Source: Thioclava nitratireducens (GTDB lineage Bacteria; Pseudomonadota; Alphaproteobacteria; Rhodobacterales; Rhodobacteraceae). From it: a DNA stretch of 64,000 bases. The notes beneath the pieces are model-generated. The model did not search any database, had not been told where the DNA came from, and worked only from the letters and a program-made list of their open reading frames with translations. The position numbers were made by a program, and so were the translations under genes. Below are positions 1 to 8,416 of this stretch, piece by piece. Position 1 is the stretch's first letter, and each line of letters opens with the position of its first letter. The stretch is from assembly GCF_001940525.2 (NCBI RefSeq), contig NZ_CP019437.1:2082501-2146500 (forward strand). The letters run 5' to 3'.

Positions 1-451
1 TCTGGCCGTCGAAAGCCGCGATGGAGGCAGTGTTGATGATCACGCCACGCTCGGGGCCGGGGTTGCGGGCCATCTCGGCGGCGGCGAGGCGGGCGACGTT
101 GAAGCTGCCCACGAGGTTGATGTCGATCGTGCGCGCGAAGCTCTCGAGCCGGTGCGGCCCGTCGCGGCCGACCACGCGCTCGCCGGTGGCGATACCGGCG
201 CAATTGACCGCCACATCGATGCCGCCCATCGCGTCTACTGCGGCTGCGATCCCGGCGGCGACGCTGTCCTCGGAGGTCACGTCGACCTCGGCGAAGGTCG
301 CGCCGATCTCTGCCGCATAAGCCTCGCCGCCCGCCTGGTCGCGGTCGAAGAGCGTCACCTGCGCGCCCGACTCAACGAAGTGCCGCGCGGTCGCAGCCCC
401 CAGCCCCGAAGCGCCGCCGGTGATGATGGCGCGAATTTTGCTCAACTCCAT
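1..451 (-). CDS. HSD10-like SDR dehydrogenase (3-hydroxyacyl-CoA dehydrogenase type), C-terminus cut off by window edge
   Basis: The reverse strand from the ATG at 451 reads MELSKIRAIITGGASGLGAA, a Rossmann start with the TGxxxGxG cofactor loop. It continues with a CAGI stretch and reaches ERGVIINTASIAAFDGQ at the window edge. The insertion VVGRDGPHRLESF and the IINTASxAAFDGQ block are typical of the type II 3-hydroxyacyl-CoA / 2-methyl-3-hydroxybutyryl-CoA dehydrogenase branch, which oxidises 3-hydroxyacyl-CoA with NAD in fatty-acid or isoleucine breakdown. The YxxxK catalytic residues would lie just outside the window. A palindrome directly upstream (467-484) suggests TetR-type control. Family is clear; the exact substrate is inferred. 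Confidence 0.85.
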   Translation of the reverse strand, partial: MELSKIRAIITGGASGLGAATARHFVESGAQVTLFDRDQAGGEAYAAEIGATFAEVDVTSEDSVAAGIAAAVDAMGGIDVAVNCAGIATGERVVGRDGPHRLESFARTIDINLVGSFNVARLAAAEMARNPGPERGVIINTASIAAFDGQ

Positions 452-466
452 GTGATACTCCCTCGA

Positions 467-484
467 AATGAACGCGTGTTCATT
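467..484. promoter_or_regulatory. Palindromic operator candidate upstream of the acyl-CoA dehydrogenase gene
   Basis: AATGAAC-GCGT-GTTCATT is a perfect inverted repeat with 7-base arms, 15 bp upstream of the leftward start codon at 451. TGAACG...CGTTCA-type sites are known for TetR-family repressors of fatty-acid and branched-chain amino-acid degradation in proteobacteria (FadP/PsrA/LiuQ types). Which regulator binds here is not shown. Confidence 0.55.
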
Positions 485-702
485 AACCAGTGGAACCGCC
501 GCTTTGTCCAGTGTTGCCAATGCATTTTGCGGCTGCAGCATCCGGCGCCCCGATCACGTCTTGTGACAGCTTCGGCAACCTGCCGCCTATGGCCGGAACC
601 AAGCCGATTGACGTTGCATTGAATGAGCATAGGTCCGGGCAACGGATCTGATCCAAAACGTCTCAACGGGGGATGAACCCCCAAGACAGGAGAGAGAGAA
701 AC

Positions 703-1296
703 ATGAAACGTATCATCGTTACGTCGAGCATTCTGGCACTCGCTGGCTCCGCCGCGATGGCGGGCGGCTACACCACCCCGGCACCGGCTCCGGAAGTCAC
801 CCCGGCCCCGGTCGCAGTCGCGCCCGCGCAGTTCAGCTGGGACGGCTTCTATGCCGGTGCTCAACTCGGTTACGGCAAGGCTGACCAGTCGATCGATGGC
901 GACGGCGTCGTGGGCGGTCTGCACGCGGGTTACCTGCGCGACTTCGGCGGCTATGTCCTCGGTGGCGAGCTGGCTTATAACGCCGCGAACATCGACGACA
1001 ACACCACCGGCGCGAAGGTCAACTCGATGACCGACCTCAAGATGATCGCCGGTGCGCCCTACAACAACATGCTGTTCTACGGCACGCTCGGTGCGTCTTA
1101 CGTCGACGCTGAAGACGGTTCGGGTGCCAGCTACTCCGACACCGTTCCGCTGGTTGGCGTCGGCATGAAATATGCCATCAACCCGAAGTGGACCGTCGGT
1201 ACCGAGCTCGACTACCGCAAGGGCAACAACTTCGACGGCACCACCAACGATCTGAACACCACGACGCTGAACCTAACCGCGTCCTACAAGTTCTGA
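703..1296 (+). CDS. Opacity-like outer-membrane beta-barrel protein
   Basis: 197 residues from the ATG at 703, chosen because AGGAGAGAGAG lies just upstream; the frame opens further upstream without a better site. MKRIIVTSSILALAGSAAMA is a signal peptide, followed by a short Pro/Ala linker rich in PAPAPE-type repeats and then WDGFYAGAQLGYG, the entry strand of small opacity/OmpA-like eight-stranded barrels. Alternating polar and apolar strands continue to a C-terminal aromatic residue (YKF), the usual signal for barrel assembly. It is a monocistronic outer-membrane protein with its own terminator. Exact role (structural, adhesion, small porin) cannot be told. Confidence 0.85.
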   Translation: MKRIIVTSSILALAGSAAMAGGYTTPAPAPEVTPAPVAVAPAQFSWDGFYAGAQLGYGKADQSIDGDGVVGGLHAGYLRDFGGYVLGGELAYNAANIDDNTTGAKVNSMTDLKMIAGAPYNNMLFYGTLGASYVDAEDGSGASYSDTVPLVGVGMKYAINPKWTVGTELDYRKGNNFDGTTNDLNTTTLNLTASYKF

Positions 1297-1320
1297 TCTC
1301 AGGCGGATCGTCTGATATCG

Positions 1321-1352
1321 ACGGGCGGGGGGAAACCTCCGCCCGTTTTTCT
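1321..1352 (+). terminator. Rho-independent terminator of the opacity-like gene
   Basis: ACGGGCGG and CCGCCCGT pair around a short G/A-rich loop, followed directly by TTTTTCTTT, 24 bp after the stop codon. Confidence 0.85.
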
Positions 1353-1396
1353 TTGTCCGGATGATGCTGCGACGCGGCGGGATCGGGCAAGGCGGC

Positions 1397-2005
1397 TCAA
1401 TCCGGAGCGATCAGGCCCAGCCCGCGCAGATAGACGCCGATGCCGCTTTCCAGAAGGTCCTCGGGGGCATAGGGCGCGCGATTCCCCTCGCGGGAATAAA
1501 GCTCCACGACGCCGTGGCTCATCGCCCAGACATGCGCCGCGACCATCGCGACGGGCGGGCGCTTCTCCGGCGGCATATGCGCCATCAGGGCGCGCGTCGC
1601 ACGTTCCATCGCGTCGCTGGATTTGCGCGCCACCGCCGCAAGATCGGGTGAGCGGTTGGGCGATATGCCGCTTTCGAACATCGCCATGTAGTGACCGGGA
1701 TATTTCCGCGCGAAGGCGAGATAGGCGCGCCCCACCGCCGAGAACGCCGCCAGCGCCGAAGGCTTGCCGCCGTTCCATGCATGATCGAGCAGGTCGCCGA
1801 AGATCAGATAGCCCTGCCGCGCACATTCCGCGATCAGGTCCTCGCGCCCCTCGAAATGGCGATAGACCGCAGCCGGGGTCACGCCTGCGCGTTTCGCCGC
1901 TTCCGAGAGCGTGAAGCCGGTCGGGCCCTTCTCCTCGATCAGTTCCAGCGCGGAGGCTACGAGCGCCTGACGCAGGTTGCCGTGATGATAGCCTTGCTTA
2001 GACAT
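1397..2005 (-). CDS. TetR/AcrR-family transcriptional regulator
   Basis: 202 residues. The N-terminus [20 protein letters not shown] followed by [22 protein letters not shown] is a classic TetR helix-turn-helix (about residues 8-52). The C-terminal half, with [18 protein letters not shown], matches the WHG-type ligand domain. The start overlaps the end of ppk2 by 8 bp, so the two genes are translationally coupled and the regulator is the second gene. The order suggests control of its own operon or of a remote target. The ligand is unknown. Confidence 0.9.
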   Translation of the reverse strand: MSKQGYHHGNLRQALVASALELIEEKGPTGFTLSEAAKRAGVTPAAVYRHFEGREDLIAECARQGYLIFGDLLDHAWNGGKPSALAAFSAVGRAYLAFARKYPGHYMAMFESGISPNRSPDLAAVARKSSDAMERATRALMAHMPPEKRPPVAMVAAHVWAMSHGVVELYSREGNRAPYAPEDLLESGIGVYLRGLGLIAPD

Positions 2006-2894
2006 TCAGAACGTCGATGCCACCGCAGATTTCACCGTCGATCTCGCCGATCGCGTCGCGGTCCTTATGCGCATAATCGATCGCGTTCAACACCGTCTGG
2101 ATCGCGGCAATCCGGGCGCGTTTCTTGTCGTCCGAGCGGATTACCGTCCAGGGCGCATGCGCGTTGTCGGATCGCGCCAGCGTCTCCTGGATCGCGTCGG
2201 AATAAGCGTCCCAGCGCTTGAGCCCTTCGACGTCGATCCAGCTCAGCTTCCACTGTTTGAGCGGATCCTTCTCGCGCTTGAGAAAGCGGCGCAGCTGTTC
2301 GGCGCGATCCACGTTGAGCCAGAGCTTCACGAGGATGATCCCGTCATCGACCAGCATCTTCTCGAAATCGGGCAACTGGCAGAAGAAATGCTCGCGCTGC
2401 TCGGGCGTGCAGAAGCCGAAGACATGTTCCACCACGCCGCGGTTGTACCACGAGCGGTCGAACATCGCGATCTGGCCCGCGGCCGGAAGCCAGTCGACAT
2501 AGCGCTGGAAATACCATTGCGTGGCTTCGGTTTCGGTGGGCTTCGGCAGCGCCACGACATAGGCCGAGCGCGGGTTCAGGTTCTGCCGCATCCGCCCGAT
2601 CGTGCCGCCTTTGCCGGCCGCGTCGCGCCCTTCGAAGATCACCGCGATCCGCTTGCCGGTTTCCTTGGCGTCCCAGAACATCTTGACCAGTTCGACCTGA
2701 AGCGCATCCATGTGACGGTCGTATTTCTTGCGCTTCATCTCCTCGTCGTAAGGGTAGGAGGGCGAGAGCATGTCATCCTTGCCCGCCTTCTCGATCGCCT
2801 CGCGCACGACGTCCGGCGCTTCCTCCTCGAGGTAGCGGGTGATGTCGCCCACGAAGGGGATATCGAACGGCGGGTCACTCTTGTCCTTGGCCAT
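1998..2894 (-). CDS. ppk2: Polyphosphate kinase 2
   Basis: 298 residues, normal for a single-domain PPK2. The enzyme uses polyphosphate to phosphorylate nucleotides (usually GDP or ADP) in the cytoplasm. Walker A is GRDAAGKGG (89-97) and the Walker B/lid motif is FDRSWYNR (145-152); [14 protein letters not shown] and LWLNV segments follow as in the family. The class I PPK2 group is likely from the single domain and length, but nucleotide preference cannot be read safely. First gene of a two-gene unit with the overlapping TetR gene. Confidence 0.95.
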   Translation of the reverse strand: MAKDKSDPPFDIPFVGDITRYLEEEAPDVVREAIEKAGKDDMLSPSYPYDEEMKRKKYDRHMDALQVELVKMFWDAKETGKRIAVIFEGRDAAGKGGTIGRMRQNLNPRSAYVVALPKPTETEATQWYFQRYVDWLPAAGQIAMFDRSWYNRGVVEHVFGFCTPEQREHFFCQLPDFEKMLVDDGIILVKLWLNVDRAEQLRRFLKREKDPLKQWKLSWIDVEGLKRWDAYSDAIQETLARSDNAHAPWTVIRSDDKKRARIAAIQTVLNAIDYAHKDRDAIGEIDGEICGGIDVLNV

Positions 2895-3050
2895 GATCTG
2901 CCTTTTGTCGTTTCACGGCAGTATGCTGCGCGGGCCGGGACGGTGCAAGCGGCGCCGCACAGCGGCGGGCAGGCGATACCGCTCGTGTGACGTGCGCGCA
3001 AAACCGCAGGAGTGACCGCTTTTCACGCGACTGCAGTGCTTGAGTGGCGG

Positions 3051-4034
3051 TTACTCCGCCGCCGCCTTCATCGGGATGTCATAGCCAGCGCGCGTCGCGA
3101 CACGGTCCACCGCGGCGACTGTCTGGAGCAAGGCGACATGCGGAACCATATGGCCGATCCCGTCGAGCGAGACCAGTTCCGCGCCCGGCACCTCCTTCGT
3201 GAAGGGCACCGCATGGATTTTCTCGCCCACGATGGTGTCGGCCGTGCCATGCAAAGAGACGACCGGGAGGTCGAGATCGGGATAATGGGGGATCATCTGC
3301 TGAATTTCGGGCTTCAGCTCGGCACGCTGGCGCGCATTCACCCGCATCGTTTCGACACGCAGCGTCATGCCGGGGCCGAACCAGCGCATGTAGCCGATCG
3401 GCATCTCCTGCGGCGCGAAGACTCCTTCCACCTCGGAGCGAATGATCGCGGGTGGCGTCCAGGCCGAAATCAACGGGACGGCGATCGCCTGACCCAGTGG
3501 CGGCGACGTGATCTGATAAAGAAGCGGCAGCCCGGTGTCCCAGCTATGCGAAGGAGCGGAGACCGGCACCAGACCCGAGAGCGTGCCGGGCAGATATACC
3601 GCCCAGGCAATTGCGACAGCCCCGCCATAGGAATGGCCGAGCACGATCGGTTCCTCCGCGCCCGCCATCTTCGTCGCCTGCTGCAGCAGCTTGGCCTGGT
3701 CCTCGATCGTGTCGTGCCCCTCCGGCAGCGGATCGGAATAGCCGAACCCAGGACGGTCGGGCACGAAGACGCGATAGCGCTTCGCAAGTTCCGGTGCGAG
3801 ATCGAAGGTCAGATCGCGGGCCGAGCCCGAGGCGCCGTGGATCAACACGACCGCCGGGCCGTGATCGCCCTTGATGACCATATGCACACGCTGGTCCCCA
3901 ACGTCCACGAATATGCCGTTGGGCGGATAGCGCTGCTCCGCCATCCGGCCGCGCCAGCTCTCGAGTCCCCAGGTCGCGCCGCCCAGAATGAGCAGCACGA
4001 GGACGAGGCTAGTTACCAATCTCGGCCAGATCAT
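3051..4034 (-). CDS. Membrane-anchored alpha/beta-fold hydrolase
   Basis: 327 residues from the ATG at 4034; the frame is open further upstream but lies inside metA. Residues about 5-25 form one N-terminal membrane helix ([16 protein letters not shown]). The hydrolase core shows the oxyanion region [13 protein letters not shown] (62-74), the nucleophile elbow LGHSYGG (Ser135), Asp in HGTADTIVG and His in GIGHMVPH. The substrate is unknown; the fold includes esterases, lipases and haloperoxidase-like enzymes. It overlaps metA by 26 bp and is probably the last gene of that leftward unit. The link to methionine synthesis is positional only. Confidence 0.88.
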   Translation of the reverse strand: MIWPRLVTSLVLVLLILGGATWGLESWRGRMAEQRYPPNGIFVDVGDQRVHMVIKGDHGPAVVLIHGASGSARDLTFDLAPELAKRYRVFVPDRPGFGYSDPLPEGHDTIEDQAKLLQQATKMAGAEEPIVLGHSYGGAVAIAWAVYLPGTLSGLVPVSAPSHSWDTGLPLLYQITSPPLGQAIAVPLISAWTPPAIIRSEVEGVFAPQEMPIGYMRWFGPGMTLRVETMRVNARQRAELKPEIQQMIPHYPDLDLPVVSLHGTADTIVGEKIHAVPFTKEVPGAELVSLDGIGHMVPHVALLQTVAAVDRVATRAGYDIPMKAAAE

Positions 4035-4929
4035 ACGGAGTTTCCTGATAAATCTCGTTAATCCAGTTGCCGTAAAGCAGGTGGGCGTGGCTCTTCCACC
4101 GGTTCGTCGGCACCCGGCTCGGGTCGTTCTCAGGATAGTAATTCGCGGGGACGTTGATCGGTTTCCCCGCCGCGACGTCACGATCGTATTCTTCTTTCAG
4201 CGTGCCGCTGTCATATTCCAGATGGTTGAAGATGTAGAGCGCCCGATGAGCGCGATCTTCGACCAGACAGGGCCCGGTTTCATCGGAATGGATCAGCGTG
4301 ATCATGCCCGCCGCTTCCAACTCGTCACGCCGCATCTCGGTCCAGCGGCTCACCGGGATCAGCAGATCGTCCGAGAAGCCGCGCAGGTAAGGCGAGGCGG
4401 GCGCGCAATTGCGATGCCGGAAGCAGCCGAAGGCCTTGTGATCAAGCATGTGCTTGTTCACGCCGTGGAAGTAGTGGGCCATCGCCATGCCGCCCCAGCA
4501 GACGCCGAAGGTCGAAAAGACATGGGTCTGAGTCCAGTCGAAAATCCGCTTGAGCTCTTCCCAGTAAGTCACCTCCTCGAAAGGCAAATGTTCGATCGGA
4601 GCACCGGTGATGATCAGCCCGTCGAACTTCTCGCCGGTGGCCTCGACCTCTTCGAAGGGACGGTAGAACTCTTCCATATGCTCGGCGGCGGTGTTCTTCG
4701 TCTGATGCTCGCTCATGCGGATCAGCTGGAAGTCGATCTGCAGCGGCGTCGCCCCGATCAGGCGTGCGAACTGGTTCTCGGTCTGGATTTTCTTCGGCAT
4801 GAGATTGAGAAGGCCGATCCGGATGGGTCGGATTTCCTGCCGCGATGCGCGCTCGGGCGACATCACCATCACGCCTTCCCGCGACAGGATGTCGAAGGCG
4901 GGGAGGTTTTCAGGCAGCTTGATCGGCAT
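4009..4929 (-). CDS. metAA: Homoserine O-acetyltransferase, MetA family (acetyl-CoA type)
   Basis: 306 residues, full length for the MetA family, which acylates homoserine in the first committed step of methionine synthesis. Catalytic residues are Cys144 (FGVCWGG), His236 and Glu238 (NHLEY). The specificity loop reads [13 protein letters not shown] with Glu113 at the position where succinyl-specific enzymes such as E. coli MetA have Gly. From published work on this family, Glu here points to acetyl-CoA rather than succinyl-CoA, although the gene is often labelled succinyltransferase. The upstream 54 bp to the P-loop gene show no riboswitch I can recognise. Confidence 0.92.
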   Translation of the reverse strand: MPIKLPENLPAFDILSREGVMVMSPERASRQEIRPIRIGLLNLMPKKIQTENQFARLIGATPLQIDFQLIRMSEHQTKNTAAEHMEEFYRPFEEVEATGEKFDGLIITGAPIEHLPFEEVTYWEELKRIFDWTQTHVFSTFGVCWGGMAMAHYFHGVNKHMLDHKAFGCFRHRNCAPASPYLRGFSDDLLIPVSRWTEMRRDELEAAGMITLIHSDETGPCLVEDRAHRALYIFNHLEYDSGTLKEEYDRDVAAGKPINVPANYYPENDPSRVPTNRWKSHAHLLYGNWINEIYQETPYDLAEIGN

Positions 4930-4983
4930 TGTTTCTCAGTCTCTTGCAGGGTGAAGTTAAAGTGATGCGTGAAGTGTCGCGGC

Positions 4984-5838
4984 TCACGCGGGCAGCGCGT
5001 CGGCGATCAGCGATGTAAAGCCTTTTGCGTCGCGGACAAGGTAGAGGTCTTCGGCACGGATCGTCACGCCCCAGTTTCTCGCCATCGCCGCATAGCGCGG
5101 CTGACGATGGGCCAGCGCCTGCGCATAGGTCCAGCGCACGAAGTCGTCGGGGTCGACCTCCGTTTCGGCCACACCTTTCAGATCGCGATACTCGTCCCAT
5201 TTCGCGGCCAGAAACGCGGGCTGATAATACATCGGCTTCGGCGCGCGCGAGAAGCGCTTGATCAGCTCCTCGGTATGGGCTTCGGAGCCCTCGATCCAGA
5301 CCATCAGCAGGTTCTGCGACAGCGAGGTCAGGATCGGATCCTCGGGGTCGTCGGGGTCCACCACCTCGCAGATCGAGCCGCCGGAATCGCACAGGAAATT
5401 CTCGATCCCGTAAATCTGCTTCGCGCGGTCGATGAAATGCGCGGTGTCGAGAAGCGCGTCCATCTCGGCCTTGCGGTGCTGGCGCTGGCGTTCGAGGTAT
5501 TCCTCGAAGGGCAGTCCGCCCTTGGTCGGATCGCCCGGCTTGCCGAGATAGGTCGACAGCGGCGCGAGGTTCTCAAACGTGATGTTCGACGCGATATAGA
5601 CCGAGTCCGACAGCAGAAGCTCCGCCAGGAACGGGTTCTTCATCGCCTCGCGCTTGAAGTTGTCGGCGATGTATTCGCCCATGTAGCGCGTGCCGATCCG
5701 GTAATCGACGGAGTAGTGGAACCAGCCCTCGTCGCGCAGCAGGTTCGCAGCCCAGGTCTTGCCGAGGCCGGACATGCCGAACAGGGCAACCTTCCTCGAT
5801 TTGGCGGCCAGCCACTCGGCGCGATTGGAATAGATCAT
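4984..5838 (-). CDS. P-loop ATPase/kinase-like protein of unknown role
   Basis: 284 residues from the ATG at 5838 (MIYSNRAEWLAAKSRK). A P-loop GMSGLGKT (21-28) follows the first strand KVALF; the rest is soluble and acidic, with FLCDSGGSICEVVDPDDPED and a Trp/Tyr-rich C-terminal half. I recognise it only as the single-domain ATPase often found next to metA in Rhodobacterales; no biochemical role is known to me. Codirectional with metA, 54 bp upstream of it, and 50 bp downstream of the EamA transporter, so the four genes from 6794 to 3051 may be one operon. Nucleotide binding is supported; everything else is open. Confidence 0.75.
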   Translation of the reverse strand: MIYSNRAEWLAAKSRKVALFGMSGLGKTWAANLLRDEGWFHYSVDYRIGTRYMGEYIADNFKREAMKNPFLAELLLSDSVYIASNITFENLAPLSTYLGKPGDPTKGGLPFEEYLERQRQHRKAEMDALLDTAHFIDRAKQIYGIENFLCDSGGSICEVVDPDDPEDPILTSLSQNLLMVWIEGSEAHTEELIKRFSRAPKPMYYQPAFLAAKWDEYRDLKGVAETEVDPDDFVRWTYAQALAHRQPRYAAMARNWGVTIRAEDLYLVRDAKGFTSLIADALPA

Positions 5839-5888
5839 CGTGTCCCCATAGGTCTTTCGCCCCGGTGTAGCCCGGCAAGGCGCGCACG

Positions 5889-6794
5889 TCACGGGGTTTT
5901 GGGGCGGCGGTTCAGGATCAACAGACCGAGCGCGAGGATCGCGAAGCCCAAGGCCTCCGCCCAGCCCAGACGCTCGCCATAGACCGCCCAGCCTGCGAGG
6001 ATCGCGACCGGCGGGATCAAGAGCGTGACGAGGGCGAGATTGGCTGCCCCCGCCATCGCAAGGATGCGGTAATAGAGCAGGTAGGCCAGCGCCGAACAGC
6101 CGAAGCCGAGCCAAAGCATCGCGATCCAGACCGAGGGCGCGTAGTCGAAGCAAGGGACACCTTCGGTGAGAAGCAGGATCGGCAGCGTCCAGATCGCACC
6201 GCCGGTGAGCATCCCGGCCGCTGCAACTTCGGGCCGTAAGCCTCTGATTGCAAAGCGCGCATAGGCGCCCGCGAAACCATAGCTCAGCGCCGCTCCCAGC
6301 ACGGCGAGCTGGCCCGCCGAGGTCAGATCGAACCCCTTCAGCGCATCCGGCCCGATCGCCACCACGACGCCCGCGAAGCCGACCGCGATGCCGGTGGCCT
6401 TGCGCGCGCTCAACCGCTCGTCGGTGAAGACCACCGCCGCGACCAGCGCCCCGAAGATCGCGGTCGAGGCGTTCAGGATCGAGGCCAACCCGCTATCGAT
6501 ATGCTTCTGGCCCCAGACGATGAGAGAGAAGGGAATGGCGTTGTTCAACAGCCCCATGATCAGGAAATGCCCGAGATAGATCGGGTGCCGCGGCACCGGT
6601 AGGCGGCGCAGCGCGACATAGGCCCAGATCAGCACCGCGCCCGAGGCCACGCGCAGGAAGACCACGGTAAAGACGCCCGCGCCTTCCAGCGCCGCGCGGT
6701 TCGACAGGAAGGACGAGCCCCAGATCAGCGCGAGCGTCGCGAGCAGCGCCCAGGCGAGCGGGGTGAGGGATAAAGGGGCGGGTGCGTGTTTCAT
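5889..6794 (-). CDS. EamA-family (DMT superfamily) transporter
   Basis: 301 residues with ten hydrophobic helices in two five-helix EamA repeats. The first contains LALIWGSSFLSNRAALEG and the second LGAALSYGFAGAYARFA. The C-terminal TLLIPPVAILAGWAVYGERL is the family's typical helix 9 signature. Inner-membrane exporter of metabolites or amino acids; the substrate cannot be inferred. First gene of a leftward cluster that continues into the P-loop gene and metA, so export of a methionine-related compound is possible but unproven. Confidence 0.9.
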   Translation of the reverse strand: MKHAPAPLSLTPLAWALLATLALIWGSSFLSNRAALEGAGVFTVVFLRVASGAVLIWAYVALRRLPVPRHPIYLGHFLIMGLLNNAIPFSLIVWGQKHIDSGLASILNASTAIFGALVAAVVFTDERLSARKATGIAVGFAGVVVAIGPDALKGFDLTSAGQLAVLGAALSYGFAGAYARFAIRGLRPEVAAAGMLTGGAIWTLPILLLTEGVPCFDYAPSVWIAMLWLGFGCSALAYLLYYRILAMAGAANLALVTLLIPPVAILAGWAVYGERLGWAEALGFAILALGLLILNRRPKTP

Positions 6795-6862
6795 CGCTTC
6801 GATTTAGCGGGCGGCAGCGACGCGCACCACCCGGAACTTGCGGCAATGTCGAGTTCCCAAGA

Positions 6863-6889
6863 AAAAGCCCCGCACGAGGCGGGGCTTTT
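6863..6889. terminator. Strong terminator at the end of the FadL-type gene
   Basis: AAAAGCCCCGC and GCGGGGCTTTT form a perfect 11-bp stem with a 5-base loop. The site lies 24 bp beyond the stop of the FadL-type gene (leftward) and shows T-runs on both strands, so it could work in both directions. Confidence 0.9.
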
Positions 6890-6912
6890 CGAGAATTATC
6901 AGAGGGTTGCGA

Positions 6913-8010
6913 TCAGAAGTTGATCCCGACGCGCAGACCTGCGCCCCAGCCGTCATTGCCGGAGAAGTCGGTCGTGGATCCACCGATCTCAGTTTTCGCA
7001 TCGCCAATATCGACATAGCGCACGCCGCCGGTAATCTTGATGTTGCTGGTCGCCTGGTAGCTTGCCGCCAGCGAGACAGATTTGAAGCCATCGGTCGGAC
7101 CGAGGTTGCCCACGATGCCTCCTTGGTGCTTCTCATAGCCGAACATGATCGCGCCCGACCATTGGTCGTTGAAGCGCCGACCCACGCCGAGATTATAGGT
7201 GATCGTGTTGTTCGCATAGTCCACGAGCGAGTCACCCTTGGTCGCGATCTGGTAGCCGAGCGGGGTGATGTCGAATTGCTTCCAATGCACCCAGCGCACG
7301 GAACCCATCAGTAGCGTGTCCTTCATGATTCCGGTCTGAAATTCGAGGTTCACCGATTCCGGAACCGTCGTCGTGAAGGGGGCGCTCGGCGCGCCGTTTT
7401 CGGTCACGTCGAACGTGTGGTCGATTTTCGAGTTGTAGGTTAGCGCCACACGAGCGGCGATCTCGGGCTTTTCCCAAGCCGCGCCTACGACGTAGCCGAA
7501 ATCGGTCTCTTCCGACGTGGACATCGTGTAGCCTTGGGCCGGCAAGTTCACGTTACCTTTAACGCTTTCGCTGCGCAGGCCGCCATAAACCGAGACATTG
7601 CTCGGCATCTTGTAGCGGACGAGCGCAGTAACTGCGGATGATTTGATCGAGGCTTGTGAGCCGCCAGCCGGGTAGCCTGCGGGAGGGGCAGGCTGCGCGG
7701 GATAGTGCACTTTCGCGCCGACGGGCTGGTCAAAAATGACCGCGAGATCCCACTGGTCGTTGAGCTGTTGCTTATATCCAAGGCTCAGCGTGCCATAACC
7801 CGGCGCCATGTCGCCCGAAGACGGGCTGCCGTAGAGACCGTAGTTTACCGTACCCGAAACATCCGGATTGAACGCGCCAAAGCTCATTTCGGCGTAGTTC
7901 CCCTGCTCGAACAGGATACCGACCGACTGCGTCGAGCGCTCCACCCCGCCCGCATGGGCCGCGCCTGCGCCAATCGCGAGGGCGACCATAGAAGTCATCA
8001 CACGTTTCAT
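6913..8010 (-). CDS. FadL/OMPP1/TodX-family outer-membrane transport protein
   Basis: 365 residues. MKRVMTSMVALAIGAGAAHAG is a signal peptide. The body is a 14-strand-type barrel with GYGTLSLGYKQQLNDQWDL, ALTYNSKIDHTF and LGVGRRFNDQWSG, all typical of the FadL family of hydrophobic-compound channels, and it ends in Phe (VGINF). It probably admits long-chain fatty acids or other hydrophobic substrates. It is somewhat shorter than E. coli FadL, as is common in alphaproteobacteria. Own leader with direct repeats (8024-8062) and own terminator, so it is monocistronic. Confidence 0.88.
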   Translation of the reverse strand: MKRVMTSMVALAIGAGAAHAGGVERSTQSVGILFEQGNYAEMSFGAFNPDVSGTVNYGLYGSPSSGDMAPGYGTLSLGYKQQLNDQWDLAVIFDQPVGAKVHYPAQPAPPAGYPAGGSQASIKSSAVTALVRYKMPSNVSVYGGLRSESVKGNVNLPAQGYTMSTSEETDFGYVVGAAWEKPEIAARVALTYNSKIDHTFDVTENGAPSAPFTTTVPESVNLEFQTGIMKDTLLMGSVRWVHWKQFDITPLGYQIATKGDSLVDYANNTITYNLGVGRRFNDQWSGAIMFGYEKHQGGIVGNLGPTDGFKSVSLAASYQATSNIKITGGVRYVDIGDAKTEIGGSTTDFSGNDGWGAGLRVGINF

Positions 8011-8023
8011 AATTGTCCTCTTC

Positions 8024-8062
8024 CCTAACGTGTCCCGAAGGAGATCCTAACGTCTCGAAGGA
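8024..8062. repeat. Direct repeat pair in the leader of the FadL-type gene
   Basis: CCTAACGTGTCCCGAAGGA (8024-8042) and CCTAACGTCTCGAAGGA (8046-8062) are near-identical units offset by 22 bp, 14 bp upstream of the leftward start codon. They could be a duplicated regulator half-site or a leader duplication. Confidence 0.55.
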
Positions 8063-8209
8063 ATTCCTTTTGGCGACGCTACCACCCGGAAGGTGTAAAT
8101 CAATCTGGGGATCACGGTGACGTCACGTTCTGTTGCAGCTGTGCAGGGAAAACCGTGTCTTCGCGGTCACTCCAGGGTGACCTGAACGTCAAGTTCTGAA
8201 CTGAAGCGT

Positions 8210-8416
8210 TCAGAAGCCACTGGAAAAGCTGAGAATCGCGAGAAGGCCGAGCCAGAGGGCCGCGCCGAAGATTGCGATGAAAAGCGCGCTCCAGAGCGTC
8301 GCGCGCGACGCTGGCAGGTTTCGCGGTTCCTCGGTCTGGCGGGGGCGCAACGGTTTGCGCGCGGGTCTGGGTGATTGGCGCAGGTTGCGGAGCGCGTTGG
8401 GGAGAATTCGGGGCAT
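8210..8416 (-). CDS. Small hypothetical membrane protein
   Basis: 68 residues. The N-terminal half is basic and proline-rich (RQSPRPARKPLRPRQTEE). The C-terminal half is one clear membrane helix, WSALFIAIFGAALWLGLLAIL, ending SFSSGF. No family is recognised. The N-in basic region followed by one helix is a sensible topology, and the codons look like the neighbours', but no strong ribosome site decides the start. It may be a conserved Rhodobacterales small protein or a chance frame. Confidence 0.5.
   Translation of the reverse strand: MPRILPNALRNLRQSPRPARKPLRPRQTEEPRNLPASRATLWSALFIAIFGAALWLGLLAILSFSSGF

Noticed and set aside
4930..4983. SAM riboswitch upstream of metA
   Set aside because: Alphaproteobacterial metA genes often carry SAM-II elements, but the 54-bp spacer here does not show the conserved core I know, so no call is made.
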